Assembly: GCA_900319905.1 (NCBI GenBank) | Contig: ONQB01000003.1 | Span: forward strand, 1 to 64,000 | Direction: 5' to 3' | Length of the DNA stretch: 64,000 bases | Origin: an uncultured Prevotella sp. | GTDB lineage: Bacteria; Bacteroidota; Bacteroidia; Bacteroidales; Bacteroidaceae | Shown: positions 7,445 through 16,211 of the stretch, in pieces | How positions within the stretch are numbered: position 1 is the stretch's first letter | Layout of the letters: the number at the start of each line of letters is the position of its first letter | Program-made: the position numbers and the translations under genes | Notes under the pieces: generated by a model | What the model saw: the letters and a program-made list of their open reading frames with translations, nothing else | Database searches by the model: none | Told to the model about the DNA's origin: nothing

Positions 7445-8933
7445 TACAGGCCAGGCCATTTTGCTTATGTTGCATCGTGACTTCAATCAGGCGACAAGGA
7501 TTATTAGCTATTTTGAAGGACGGTGCGACATATTTATACATATCGACAAGAATGGCTCAATAACACATGAGGAGGAAAATAGCCTAAGACAGCAGCCTGG
7601 CGTGAAGGCTGTATCACGCAAGTACAAGGTACACTGGGCAGGCTACAGCATATTGCAAGTAGAAATGTTTCTGCTTAATCAAGCCTTGTCAATGAGTGGC
7701 GCCGGTTATTTTCATCTAATCAGCGGACAGGATTATCCTATACGTCCTCTCAGTGATTTTCTTCAATTTTTCTCACACACCACCTATGCAGGCTACGTGA
7801 ACTGCAATCATTTGCCCTGTGACATAACAGACGGAGCGACATATTATCGTTTGCAACATTATGTGCTTACCGACTACATCAATGCCCGCACAAATGAGGG
7901 GAAACAAAAGGTATGGAATTTTGTTGATTGGCAAAAAAAACATGGCATCAGAAGAAGAATACCTGATTACATGGATCATCTGTATGGAGGTTCCGCATGG
8001 TTCTCCATAAACCGTGATGTAGCTATGTTTCTAGTCATCTACACAAAGAAACATCCGGGATTTTATAGAAGAATGCGATTTACATATATACCAGAGGAGA
8101 TATATGTGCCTACCGTTATATTGAACTCTCCATACAGAAAAAATATATACTGGAAAAACAACTGCCGGACCATTTTGTGGAGTCATGTGGGACTGGACTT
8201 CTCACCAATTAATATCGGCGAAAAAGATTTCAGACGGCTTCTCTCAAATCCAATTGGCTTTTTCTCAAGAAAGTTCTCTCCGGAAATCAGCAATCTTGTC
8301 ATGCACCTTGTAGACGAGTACCTTCTTAAGAAAAGCGACTATAAGATTATGTCAAATGGCGGATGGGAGAATAGAGGATTGTCTGGTTATGTTTTTGACA
8401 ATGGCCTTAGCAATTTCCTAATAAGATTTTCCATCGATTACAATATCCATTCTGTGTGTGATATGGGTTGTGGGCCAGGATGGTATGTGGCCAACCTTCG
8501 CGGACGCGGCATAGCAGCCATAGGCTATGACTATAATCCTTACACCCGTGAGCAATCTGCGCTCATGGAAGGCTCTGCTGACATCAACTCGTGTGGTATT
8601 GCAGACTTGACAGAACTTATAAATGTCAGGAAATGCTACGATCTTGTACTATGTTTGTCAGTCGGACAATATATACCTCAAAGCAAAGAAGACATTCTGG
8701 TATCGAACCTTACACGACTGACCGGCCGATACCTGTTCTTAGAATGGGCCGATGGGAGTGTTGTGGAAGATGGATATGTGAATACTCATGATACGGAGTA
8801 TATCAAAAAACTTTTTTGTGAAAGTGGGGAACTTGTATATAATGAGGTCGCAACGGCAAATTGTCGCAGGCAATGTTCCGATAGCCAATATAGCAGATTA
8901 TTGATGGTGTTTCAAAAAATCGTTGAGGTCTGA
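7434..8933 (+). CDS. GT14-type glycosyltransferase fused to a SAM methyltransferase
   Basis: Start at ATG 7434 is preferred because AAGGAG lies 7 bases upstream at 7421-7426; it overlaps the barrel gene by 11 bases. Of 499 residues, about 1-285 match the core-2/I-branching and peptide O-xylosyltransferase family (GT14): FIHIDK at 34-39, WAGYS at 68-72, HLISGQDYPI at 94-103, GGSAWF at 185-190, and the IPEE segment at 219-222 followed by VPTVILNSPY. Residues about 335-499 form a class I methyltransferase with motif I VCDMGCGPG at 341-349. Family members transfer xylose or GlcNAc from UDP sugars. With a UDP-xylose synthase in the same cluster and a Ser-Gly repeat precursor, peptide xylosylation with later methylation is the favoured reading; the acceptor and sugar are inferred. 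Confidence 0.82.
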   Translation: MRNNTGQAILLMLHRDFNQATRIISYFEGRCDIFIHIDKNGSITHEEENSLRQQPGVKAVSRKYKVHWAGYSILQVEMFLLNQALSMSGAGYFHLISGQDYPIRPLSDFLQFFSHTTYAGYVNCNHLPCDITDGATYYRLQHYVLTDYINARTNEGKQKVWNFVDWQKKHGIRRRIPDYMDHLYGGSAWFSINRDVAMFLVIYTKKHPGFYRRMRFTYIPEEIYVPTVILNSPYRKNIYWKNNCRTILWSHVGLDFSPINIGEKDFRRLLSNPIGFFSRKFSPEISNLVMHLVDEYLLKKSDYKIMSNGGWENRGLSGYVFDNGLSNFLIRFSIDYNIHSVCDMGCGPGWYVANLRGRGIAAIGYDYNPYTREQSALMEGSADINSCGIADLTELINVRKCYDLVLCLSVGQYIPQSKEDILVSNLTRLTGRYLFLEWADGSVVEDGYVNTHDTEYIKKLFCESGELVYNEVATANCRRQCSDSQYSRLLMVFQKIVEV

Positions 8934-8963
8934 CCTTTGTCTCTCTTTATAGATAAATTCGAG

Positions 8964-11156
8964 ATGAAAAGTTTTCCCTTCATTCATCAGCATGACGAGA
9001 TGCAATGTGGTATTGCGTGCCTTCAGATGATATGTGCCAATGTCGGTCTTAAATTCAGTGCTGTTGAGATGGAGAAGCTATGCCCACCAACAACAGAAGG
9101 CGTTTCCATGTTAGCTATGAGCAGAGCTGCCAAGAATATAGGGTTTAGTACTACTTGTGCAAGGTTGACACTTCAAGAACTTGGCACAGTTGAAAGTCCA
9201 TGCATCCTTCATTTGAACCAATGTCATTTTGTAGTGTTGTATAAAGTCAGGAGGCTGAGAAATAAGACTATATATTATATCGCTGACCCGGCAAAAGGAA
9301 AATTGAAGCTTGTTGATAAGGACATGCGCTTGAAATGGATTTCCACCACAATACAAGAAGTTGAGAAGGGTGTTGCGCTTATTCTGAAAGAAACGTCTTC
9401 GGTCAAATCGTATTCCTATGAACCAAGTAGGGAGAGTGCGTCATTCAAGAATGTCCTGAAATATATAAAAGGATATAGGACTGATTTCTTGCAGATTGCC
9501 TTTGGCATGGCCATCGGATGTGTGCTGCAAATATTGTTTCCGATATTGACTCAGTGTATAGTTGACTATGGTATAGGTAATAAAGATATAAACTTCATTT
9601 ATGCCATCCTTTGTGCTCAGATTGGTATATCTATGGGAACAGCCGCCCTTGACTTTGTGCGTAGCTGGATAATGCTCCATGTCTGTGCACACATAAACAT
9701 CAGGATGCTAAATGATTTCCTTATCAGATTATTTAATCTGACCATGCCTTTCTTTGATGTGAAGTCATCAGGTGACATGATGCAAAGAATGGGCGATCAC
9801 AACCGTGTTCAAAGTTTCTTAACCAGCACCCCCTTGTCGCTATGTTTTTCCATTATAAGTTTCATAACCCTGTCTGGAATGTTATTGCTGTATGATACTA
9901 CCATCTTCTTAGTGTTCGCGCTTTTCAGCATCATAAATGCATTGTGGATTATTCATTTCCTGCCAAGGAGAAGATACCTTAACTACGAAATGTTCGAAAA
10001 ACAAGCCATCTCACAGAACCGTACATTGCAGCTTGTTACGTCCATGCAGGAGATAAAACTTCAGAACTGCCAGGATCGCCGAAGATGGGAATGGGAGGAT
10101 AGTCAACTGGACATGCTGAATATTCAGGAGCAGGAGCTCCGATTGTCAACCGTAGAGAATATTGGAAGCTTTGTGATAAACAGTGCGAAGAATATTCTTG
10201 TAATTGTACTCTCCGCAAAGGCTGTTATAGATGGCAATATTACTTTTGGAATGATGTTGGCAATACAGTCAATAGTCAATCAGATGTCTTCTCCCATTTC
10301 TCAAATGATAAATTTCATCTATTCATTTCAGAGTGTCAAAATAAGTATGGAACGTATAAATGAGATTAGGCATTTCAAGTCTGAGAAAAGGGTACAAGCA
10401 GGTACCCCTGGTGCAGTACCCGAAGGAACGATCTGCCTGAAGAATATATCATTCAAATATGATGTCAATTCGCCGGTTTGGACTTTAAAGAATATAAGTT
10501 TCATTATTCCTCAAGGCAAGATAATAGCAGTAGTAGGGACAAGCGGAAGTGGAAAGACGACCTTGCTGAAACTGCTGTTGGGTTATTATGAGAATTTCGA
10601 TGGGGCTATAAGCATTGGTGGAATAGAACTGAGAAAATGCGACATAAGCAAATGGCGTGATATGTGCGGCGTAGTAATGCAGGAAGGCAAAATATTCACT
10701 GATACCATCGCAAGAAACATAGCTGCATCTGATGACTCTCCTGACAATCAGCGACTTGTTTATTCTACTCAGATGGCATGTATATACGATTATATCAAGG
10801 CATTACCTCTTGGATTCAATACCATAATAGGACAAAATGGAAAAGGGCTGAGCATGGGACAGAAACAACGTATCATGCTCGCCAGAGCTATATATAAAAA
10901 TCCAAAATATCTTTTCCTTGACGAGGCTACCAATTCGCTTGACACAATAAACGAAATAAACATTATTCGGAATTTAGAGAAAATTTTCAAGGATAGAACC
11001 GTGTTCGTTATAGCACATAGACTGAGCACCATAAAGAATGCAGACCGCATCTTGGTGATGGAAGATGGCGAGATAGTTGAATCTGGCTGTCATGATGAAC
11101 TGATGGCTAGAAAGAGCCATTATTATCAACTTGTAAAAAATCAGATAGAATTATAG
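8964..11156 (+). CDS. peptidase C39-containing ABC exporter (leader-cleaving)
   Basis: This inner-membrane exporter of 730 residues has three parts. The C39 protease domain, about residues 1-140, has Cys15 in DEMQCGIACL, His88 in NQCHFVVLY and Asp108 in IADP as the expected catalytic triad. A six-helix membrane domain spans about 165-450. The nucleotide-binding domain has Walker A GTSGSGKTT, signature LSMGQKQR and Walker B YLFLDEA. Such proteins cut double-glycine leaders and export the core peptide, matching the GG leader at 4832. The start at ATG 8964 gives the usual family N-terminus (MKSFPFIHQHDEMQCG); a TTG at 8937 just after the upstream stop is possible. It follows the glycosyltransferase directly, so modification should precede cleavage. 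Confidence 0.93.
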   Translation: MKSFPFIHQHDEMQCGIACLQMICANVGLKFSAVEMEKLCPPTTEGVSMLAMSRAAKNIGFSTTCARLTLQELGTVESPCILHLNQCHFVVLYKVRRLRNKTIYYIADPAKGKLKLVDKDMRLKWISTTIQEVEKGVALILKETSSVKSYSYEPSRESASFKNVLKYIKGYRTDFLQIAFGMAIGCVLQILFPILTQCIVDYGIGNKDINFIYAILCAQIGISMGTAALDFVRSWIMLHVCAHINIRMLNDFLIRLFNLTMPFFDVKSSGDMMQRMGDHNRVQSFLTSTPLSLCFSIISFITLSGMLLLYDTTIFLVFALFSIINALWIIHFLPRRRYLNYEMFEKQAISQNRTLQLVTSMQEIKLQNCQDRRRWEWEDSQLDMLNIQEQELRLSTVENIGSFVINSAKNILVIVLSAKAVIDGNITFGMMLAIQSIVNQMSSPISQMINFIYSFQSVKISMERINEIRHFKSEKRVQAGTPGAVPEGTICLKNISFKYDVNSPVWTLKNISFIIPQGKIIAVVGTSGSGKTTLLKLLLGYYENFDGAISIGGIELRKCDISKWRDMCGVVMQEGKIFTDTIARNIAASDDSPDNQRLVYSTQMACIYDYIKALPLGFNTIIGQNGKGLSMGQKQRIMLARAIYKNPKYLFLDEATNSLDTINEINIIRNLEKIFKDRTVFVIAHRLSTIKNADRILVMEDGEIVESGCHDELMARKSHYYQLVKNQIEL

Positions 11157-11169
11157 TGCAATACAACTG

Positions 11170-11370
11170 ATGATTGAAAGTATGGAGAAAGACGCGTTAC
11201 ATAGCAGAAAAATGCAGAAAGCAATAAACAAAAAAGATATATGGATCGTCAAATACGGCATGTTATTGGCATCAATTTTTATCATAAGTGTTATAGCTCT
11301 TTTAGAGATATATCTAAGAACCAAACAAATCAGTCTTCTGGACTGGATCGTAATAGACCCACATAGGTGA
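11170..11370 (+). CDS. short membrane protein, possible truncated HlyD-like stub
   Basis: A 66-residue ORF, 13 bases after the exporter gene. It has a polar N-terminus (HSRKMQKAINKKDIWIVKYG) and one membrane helix at about residues 30-50, then only about 16 more residues. The layout resembles the first 60 residues of Bacteroidetes HlyD-family fusion proteins (polar start, IVxxG, one helix), but the periplasmic coiled coil and lipoyl parts are absent. It may be a decayed remnant of the exporter's fusion protein or a real small partner. ATG at 11182 is an alternative start. No other HlyD gene is seen in the cluster. Confidence 0.5.
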   Translation: MIESMEKDALHSRKMQKAINKKDIWIVKYGMLLASIFIISVIALLEIYLRTKQISLLDWIVIDPHR

Positions 11371-11421
11371 GTAACAAGTATTTCGCCGAAACCATTATTC
11401 AAGCACTATCTTTTAATATCT

Positions 11422-12552
11422 ATGGACTTCCTTACAAACAAGACCTATGATTTCCTCATCGTCGGCGCCGGACTCTTCGGCGCCACCTTCGCACGGCTCG
11501 CAACCGACGCTGGCCGCAAGTGCCTCATTATAGACAGGAGACCCCACACCGGAGGCAACACCCACTGCATAGACATCAGCGGTATCTGCGTACACATGTA
11601 CGGGCCGCATGTCTTCCACACCAAGAGCGAGGATGTATGGCGATTCGTGAACAAATACGCCACGTTCAACCACTTCACGCTTTCTCCCATAGCCAACTAC
11701 CACGGGCAGCTCTACAACCTGCCCTTCAACATGAACACCTTCCGCCAAATGTGGGGCACCACCACCCCACAGCAGGCTATGGCCATCATAGACAGCCAAA
11801 GATACCACGGCACACCACGCAACCTCGAAGAGCAGGCTCTCGCTCTCGTCGGCAACGACATCTATGAGCAACTTATCAAAGGATACACCGAGAAGCAATG
11901 GGGACGGTCATGCCGCGACTTGCCGCCAGACATCATCAAGCGTCTGCCGTTAAGATACACTTTCGACAATAACTATTTCGATGATCCTTACCAAGGCATA
12001 CCTGTCGATGGATACAACTCAATCATCGGCAAGCTTCTTCAAGGCTGTGACGTGATGACTGGCTGTGACTTCTTCGATGGTCTTGTCAACGACTGGAGAC
12101 ACACGGCACACACACTCGTCTATACAGGCATGATAGACCAGTTCTACCAGTATCGCTACGGGCATTTGCAGTACCGGTCGCTACGATTCGAGACGGAAAC
12201 ACTGCAGACGCCCAACTATCAGGGTGTAGCACAGATGAACTTCACCGATGCCAACACGCCCTACACACGCATCATAGAGCACAAGCACTTCACAAGCTTC
12301 GGGCAACAAGCCTATGACAACCACAACACTGTAATCACACGTGAATACTCACAGCCATATACCCCGGGAGCCGAGCCATACTACCCCGTAAACGACCAGA
12401 CAAACAACAGTCTCTATGCCAAATACAAGATACTCGCTGACCAAGAACCCGACACCATCTTTGGCGGACGACTCGCTGAATACCGATACTACAACATGGA
12501 CCAAGCCATAGCCAGCGCAATGAGGAAGTGGGGCGAATACCTAAGCTGCTAA
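11422..12552 (+). CDS. glf: UDP-galactopyranose mutase
   Basis: The 376-residue flavoprotein interconverts UDP-galactopyranose and UDP-galactofuranose. It shows the FAD-binding motif IVGAGLFGATFA at about residues 13-24, the following IIDRRPHTGGN segment, HMYGPHVFHT, and the conserved C-terminal YKILADQEPDTIFGGRLAEYRYYNMDQ block. Length fits the family. It begins 51 bases after the membrane stub and visibly has higher G+C and different codon choice from the genes just before it, so it may belong to the older chromosome rather than to the peptide cluster. It could equally supply galactofuranose for surface glycans. A short copy of its 3' end lies at 36690-36778. Confidence 0.9.
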   Translation: MDFLTNKTYDFLIVGAGLFGATFARLATDAGRKCLIIDRRPHTGGNTHCIDISGICVHMYGPHVFHTKSEDVWRFVNKYATFNHFTLSPIANYHGQLYNLPFNMNTFRQMWGTTTPQQAMAIIDSQRYHGTPRNLEEQALALVGNDIYEQLIKGYTEKQWGRSCRDLPPDIIKRLPLRYTFDNNYFDDPYQGIPVDGYNSIIGKLLQGCDVMTGCDFFDGLVNDWRHTAHTLVYTGMIDQFYQYRYGHLQYRSLRFETETLQTPNYQGVAQMNFTDANTPYTRIIEHKHFTSFGQQAYDNHNTVITREYSQPYTPGAEPYYPVNDQTNNSLYAKYKILADQEPDTIFGGRLAEYRYYNMDQAIASAMRKWGEYLSC

Positions 12553-12900
12553 AGCATTGCTGAGAAAGATTCTGACCATGTAATATCCTAACTTCATGGA
12601 GATATAACTCCAGGCTGTCAATTCAAGGAATTATATTCTCAAATATTCTGTATATCCGCGCCCTGCGCGGTAGGAGGAAAAGAGCACCACGACAAAGGTA
12701 CGGCCGAAGTTCACAAGGTGGATTACAAGAGAATGTTTGAGAATATCAAGTACCAGTGTATATTTATTTCTTAGGTGTACGAAACGCTGAATTGTTACTG
12801 TCTGAGGCAGCGATACACAAAATATCTTAAAAAGGTTGTATTTCGGAAGTTTTTTTGTCGAAATCCATATAACTTTGTAGCATAATCAAACAATCTTGTT
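12553..12900. other. intergenic stretch without a supported gene
   Basis: About 350 bases between glf and the ABC pair. I see no convincing gene. A -7 box TAACTTTG at 12870-12877 probably belongs to the downstream ABC genes; a -33 TTTG at normal spacing is not clear. Confidence 0.5.
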
Positions 12901-13845
12901 ATGGATATTTTCTTAGAGGTAAACAATGTCACTAAACGGTTTGAAAACCATGTGGCGCTCAACAACGTGTCGTTGTCGGTACGCAAAGGCCGTATCTTTG
13001 GCTTGTTAGGTCCCAACGGCGCAGGCAAGACAACGCTGATTCGTATTTTGAATCGCATCACGGCGCCGGATAATGGTCAAGTGATCTTCGACGGTCGTCC
13101 AATGGAGCCTGACGACGTTATGCGGATTGGTTATCTGCCGGAAGAGCGCGGACTGTATCGTAAGATGAAGGTAGGAGAGCAGGCCGTCTACCTCGCACGG
13201 TTGAAAGGACTGAGCAAGGAAGAAGCGGTGACACGGCTGCAAGCCTGGTTTGATAAGTTCGGCATCATGCCTTGGTGGAACCGCAAGCTTGAGGAACTAT
13301 CGAAAGGTATGGCACAGAAAGTGCAGTTCATCATCACGGTGCTTCACAACCCAGACCTGCTCATCTTTGACGAACCGTTCTCCGGCTTCGACCCCGTCAA
13401 CGCCGAACAGTTGAAGCAAGAAATCCTTCAACTCAAGGAACAAGGCCATACGATCATCTTCTCTACCCATAATATGGCAAGTGTCGAAGAAATCTGCGAT
13501 GACATTGCGCTCATCAACCACTCGGAGGTGGTCCTGCAAGGAGAGATGCTCCAGATCAAGGACCGGTTCCGCACAGGACTTTATGAATTGAATACTCCTC
13601 AGACATTGACAGAAAAAGAACAGACCTCGTTCTCCATCGTAGCCCATGACACGCGATTGGGCATGGAGCATTATCTACTTCAGGCTAAAGAAGGGGTTAC
13701 AGGCAACGAGCTTGTCAAGCAACTCTGCGAGCAGGTTGAGGTTCACTCCTTTGCTGAGCAGATGCCCTCTATGAACGACATCTTCCTCAAGGTCATAGGC
13801 AAGGATACGAAATGGAACGAAGAACAAATAGAAAGTAAGTCATGA
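12901..13845 (+). CDS. ABC transporter ATP-binding protein, NatA-like
   Basis: This 314-residue cytoplasmic ATPase has Walker A GPNGAGKTT near residues 38-46, signature LSKGMAQK and Walker B LLIFDEPFSGFDP, with the switch His in IIFSTHN. A C-terminal extension of about 90 residues after the ABC core is common in the NatA and ABC-2 drug or Na+ exporters. The next gene encodes its permease and overlaps it by 4 bases (ATGA), so the two are translationally coupled. Substrate is unknown; the family includes Na+ extrusion and drug or lipid export. The start has the -7 box at 12870-12877 some 24 bases upstream. Confidence 0.88.
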   Translation: MDIFLEVNNVTKRFENHVALNNVSLSVRKGRIFGLLGPNGAGKTTLIRILNRITAPDNGQVIFDGRPMEPDDVMRIGYLPEERGLYRKMKVGEQAVYLARLKGLSKEEAVTRLQAWFDKFGIMPWWNRKLEELSKGMAQKVQFIITVLHNPDLLIFDEPFSGFDPVNAEQLKQEILQLKEQGHTIIFSTHNMASVEEICDDIALINHSEVVLQGEMLQIKDRFRTGLYELNTPQTLTEKEQTSFSIVAHDTRLGMEHYLLQAKEGVTGNELVKQLCEQVEVHSFAEQMPSMNDIFLKVIGKDTKWNEEQIESKS

Positions 13846-15089
13846 ACAAGATACTAATCATTATCCAGCGCGAGTTTCTGAAGCGCGTACAGAAGAAGAG
13901 TTTTATCCTCCTTACCATTGCTACGCCGTTTTTGATGGCTGCTTTGATATGCATACCTCTCTGGCTTTCCTCTGTAGAGAACGACGAGCAGCAGCATGTG
14001 GCCGTCATTGACCCGTCGGGAGTCTATGTCAAGGCTTTGCAGGGCTCACGCGCCTTCGAGTTCACGGCGCAGCCGGCACTGACAAAAGACATGCAGGGAG
14101 ACGACTCGCCTTACGACGCGGTAGTAACCGTCTCGGGCGACTTGGTAAAGAACCAGGGAGCGGTGAAGGTATACAGCCGGAAGGAGGTTCCGGCCAACTT
14201 GCTCGATTACATCCATTCCCGTTTTGACGAGACCGTGCAAAAACAGAAGCTTGCTTCGGCAGGAATCCCCGGACTTGACAAGATCATCGTTGATGTTCAG
14301 CAGAGTGTGCCAGTAGAGACTGTCAAATGGAACGAAGAAGGGGAACAACAGGCTTCTAACACCGACGTGGCCATCGCTGTCGGTTTCATCTTTACCTTCC
14401 TCATCTATATGTTCGTTGTCTCCTATGGTGCCATGGTGATGCAGAGTGTCATCGAGGAGAAGACCAACCGCATCGTGGAGCTGTTGGTGAGCAGTGTCAA
14501 GCCCTTTCAGCTGATGATGGGAAAGGTCATTGGCGTCATGCTCGTAGGCTTGGCGCAACTTGCTTTGTGGGCGGTCATGTTGGTGGTCATTCTTGGGATA
14601 GCCTCCGCAGGTTTCGGGGTCTCCGTGATGTCACCGGAGGTGAAGACCGTTCTTATGGTGCTTACCAATCTGCCTTATATTGAGATCGGTGTCATGTTCT
14701 TAGTGATGTTCATTGGCGGCTACCTGCTTTATGCCAGTTTCTTTGCGGCAACAGGTGCCAGCATCAATGAGCAGGAGGATGCCAGCCAGTTCATTATTCC
14801 TGTGACGCTGATCACGCTCTTCGGCCTCTATGCGGCCATGTACAGCGTGGAGAACACGGACGGCCCGTTGGCCTTCTGGACCTCTCTCTTCCCGCTTACC
14901 TCACCCATCGTCATGATGGTGCGCATTCCGTTCGGTGTACCATTGTGGCAAGAAGCACTCAGCGTCGTTCTGCTCTATGCCACCGCTCTCCTCATGATAT
15001 GGCTTGGCGGAAAGATCTACCGCGTGGGTATTCTGATGTATGGCAAGAAGCCTACGATAAAGGAAATCATGAAATGGCTTAAGTATTAA
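13842..15089 (+). CDS. ABC transporter permease, NatB/ABC-2 type
   Basis: The 415-residue membrane protein begins with the usual cytoplasmic start MNKILIIIQREFLKRVQKKSF and a first helix at about 22-45. A large extracytoplasmic part (about 46-180) follows, then five or more helices at about 180-400 with the ABC-2 motif VIEEKTNRIVELLVSSVKP just after a helix, typical of NatB-like permeases. It works with the ATPase encoded immediately upstream. Substrate cannot be inferred from sequence. The gene ends convergently with the asparaginase gene 41 bases away. Confidence 0.88.
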   Translation: MNKILIIIQREFLKRVQKKSFILLTIATPFLMAALICIPLWLSSVENDEQQHVAVIDPSGVYVKALQGSRAFEFTAQPALTKDMQGDDSPYDAVVTVSGDLVKNQGAVKVYSRKEVPANLLDYIHSRFDETVQKQKLASAGIPGLDKIIVDVQQSVPVETVKWNEEGEQQASNTDVAIAVGFIFTFLIYMFVVSYGAMVMQSVIEEKTNRIVELLVSSVKPFQLMMGKVIGVMLVGLAQLALWAVMLVVILGIASAGFGVSVMSPEVKTVLMVLTNLPYIEIGVMFLVMFIGGYLLYASFFAATGASINEQEDASQFIIPVTLITLFGLYAAMYSVENTDGPLAFWTSLFPLTSPIVMMVRIPFGVPLWQEALSVVLLYATALLMIWLGGKIYRVGILMYGKKPTIKEIMKWLKY

Positions 15090-15132
15090 CACACGGGTCG
15101 GCGCTTGTATGAAAAGGAGGCCAAGCCGTGTT
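15087..15132. terminator. possible bidirectional hairpin between convergent genes
   Basis: TAACACACGGGTCGGC and its imperfect inverse GGCCAAGCCGTGTTA occupy the 41-base gap between two converging genes. Pairing includes a bulge and two mismatches, so it is only moderately stable. Confidence 0.35.
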
Positions 15133-16180
15133 AGTATTTTTGGAAATACTCTTGTATCTTCTGCCAGTCGTGCGTCTTGGTGAGCGCAAGCATAAGCAGC
15201 ACGCGGGCTTTCTGCGGGTTGAGGGTCAACGCGGCCACGAAGTGGTACTTGCTGTCGTCGACCTCACCGTTGAGACAAGTAGGACCGGTGGGCACACGAC
15301 TCGAGCGCACGATGTTGATGCCCTTGGCGCGAGCCTGGAGGGCCACGTCGAAGACGTCCTTGTAGAAATTGCCATCACCGACGCCGGCGAGCACGATGCC
15401 GTCGAAGTTGGCATCCATAAACGCTTTCATTGGCAGCGGCGAACAGTTGGCATAGCCATAGACGATGCCAACCTTGGGCAGCGACGTAAGGTTATCGACA
15501 GAGAACTCGCTCTGCGTGGTGTGCAGGTTAGTGACATTGCGGCAGTAGAAGGCTTGTCCGTTATAGACATAGCCCACCTTGCCGAAGTTGGCAGCCTGAA
15601 ACGTAGCCACATCGGTGGTATGCATCTTGGTGACGTCCTTGGCATCGAGCAGCATGTTGTTCATGCAGACCATCACGCCACGACCCACTGACTGCGGACT
15701 GGCAGCGGCGACCACGCCCGCATAGATATTACCGGGACCGTCGGCACTGATAGCTGTCGACGGACGCATGGCACCCACAAGGATGACCGGCTTGTCGCTG
15801 TGAACGGTGAGGTTGAGGAAATAGGCCGTCTCCTCCATGGTATCGGTACCGTGAATGACGACCACACCATCGTAACCTTCGTTGTTGAGCAATTGGTTAA
15901 TGCGTTTGGCAAGCATCAGCCACACGTTGTCGTTCATGTCCTGCGACCCGATGTTGACGAGTTGCTCACCACTGACATCGGCCACATCGAGCATCTGCGG
16001 CACAGCCTGCATAAGCGTCTGCACTCCCACCTGTCCGGCGCTGTAAGCCGAGTTGGTGGCAGAGGTGCTCACGCCGGCGATAGTACCGCCGGTAGCAATG
16101 ATTCTAATCTTAGGTTTGGCTGCAAGTGTCACCACAAAGGCGAACAGCAGCAGAATGAGTGAAAAGCGTTTTGTGTTCAT
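15131..16180 (-). CDS. ansB: type II (periplasmic) L-asparaginase
   Basis: The 349-residue enzyme hydrolyses L-asparagine to aspartate and ammonia. After a signal peptide (MNTKRFSLILLLFAFVVTLA) comes the catalytic Thr in IIATGGTIAG, and the second conserved block VVIHGTDTMEETAYFL with the Thr-Asp pair. The later block VGAMRPSTAISADGPGN is also typical. The start at 16180 is preferred over an upstream ATG at 16207 because it begins the signal peptide directly. It lies 31 bases downstream of the Dcu transporter gene in the same direction, so the pair forms an operon for asparagine use: aspartate made in the periplasm is exchanged inwards and can feed fumarate respiration. Confidence 0.92.
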   Translation of the reverse strand: MNTKRFSLILLLFAFVVTLAAKPKIRIIATGGTIAGVSTSATNSAYSAGQVGVQTLMQAVPQMLDVADVSGEQLVNIGSQDMNDNVWLMLAKRINQLLNNEGYDGVVVIHGTDTMEETAYFLNLTVHSDKPVILVGAMRPSTAISADGPGNIYAGVVAAASPQSVGRGVMVCMNNMLLDAKDVTKMHTTDVATFQAANFGKVGYVYNGQAFYCRNVTNLHTTQSEFSVDNLTSLPKVGIVYGYANCSPLPMKAFMDANFDGIVLAGVGDGNFYKDVFDVALQARAKGINIVRSSRVPTGPTCLNGEVDDSKYHFVAALTLNPQKARVLLMLALTKTHDWQKIQEYFQKY

Positions 16181-16211
16181 ATGTGTGTGATTGAGTGATG
16201 ATTGCAACCTA

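Noticed and set aside
12553-12900. Minus-strand open stretch of about 55 codons before the ABC pair
   Set aside because: No start, motif or homology recognised; length is compatible with chance.
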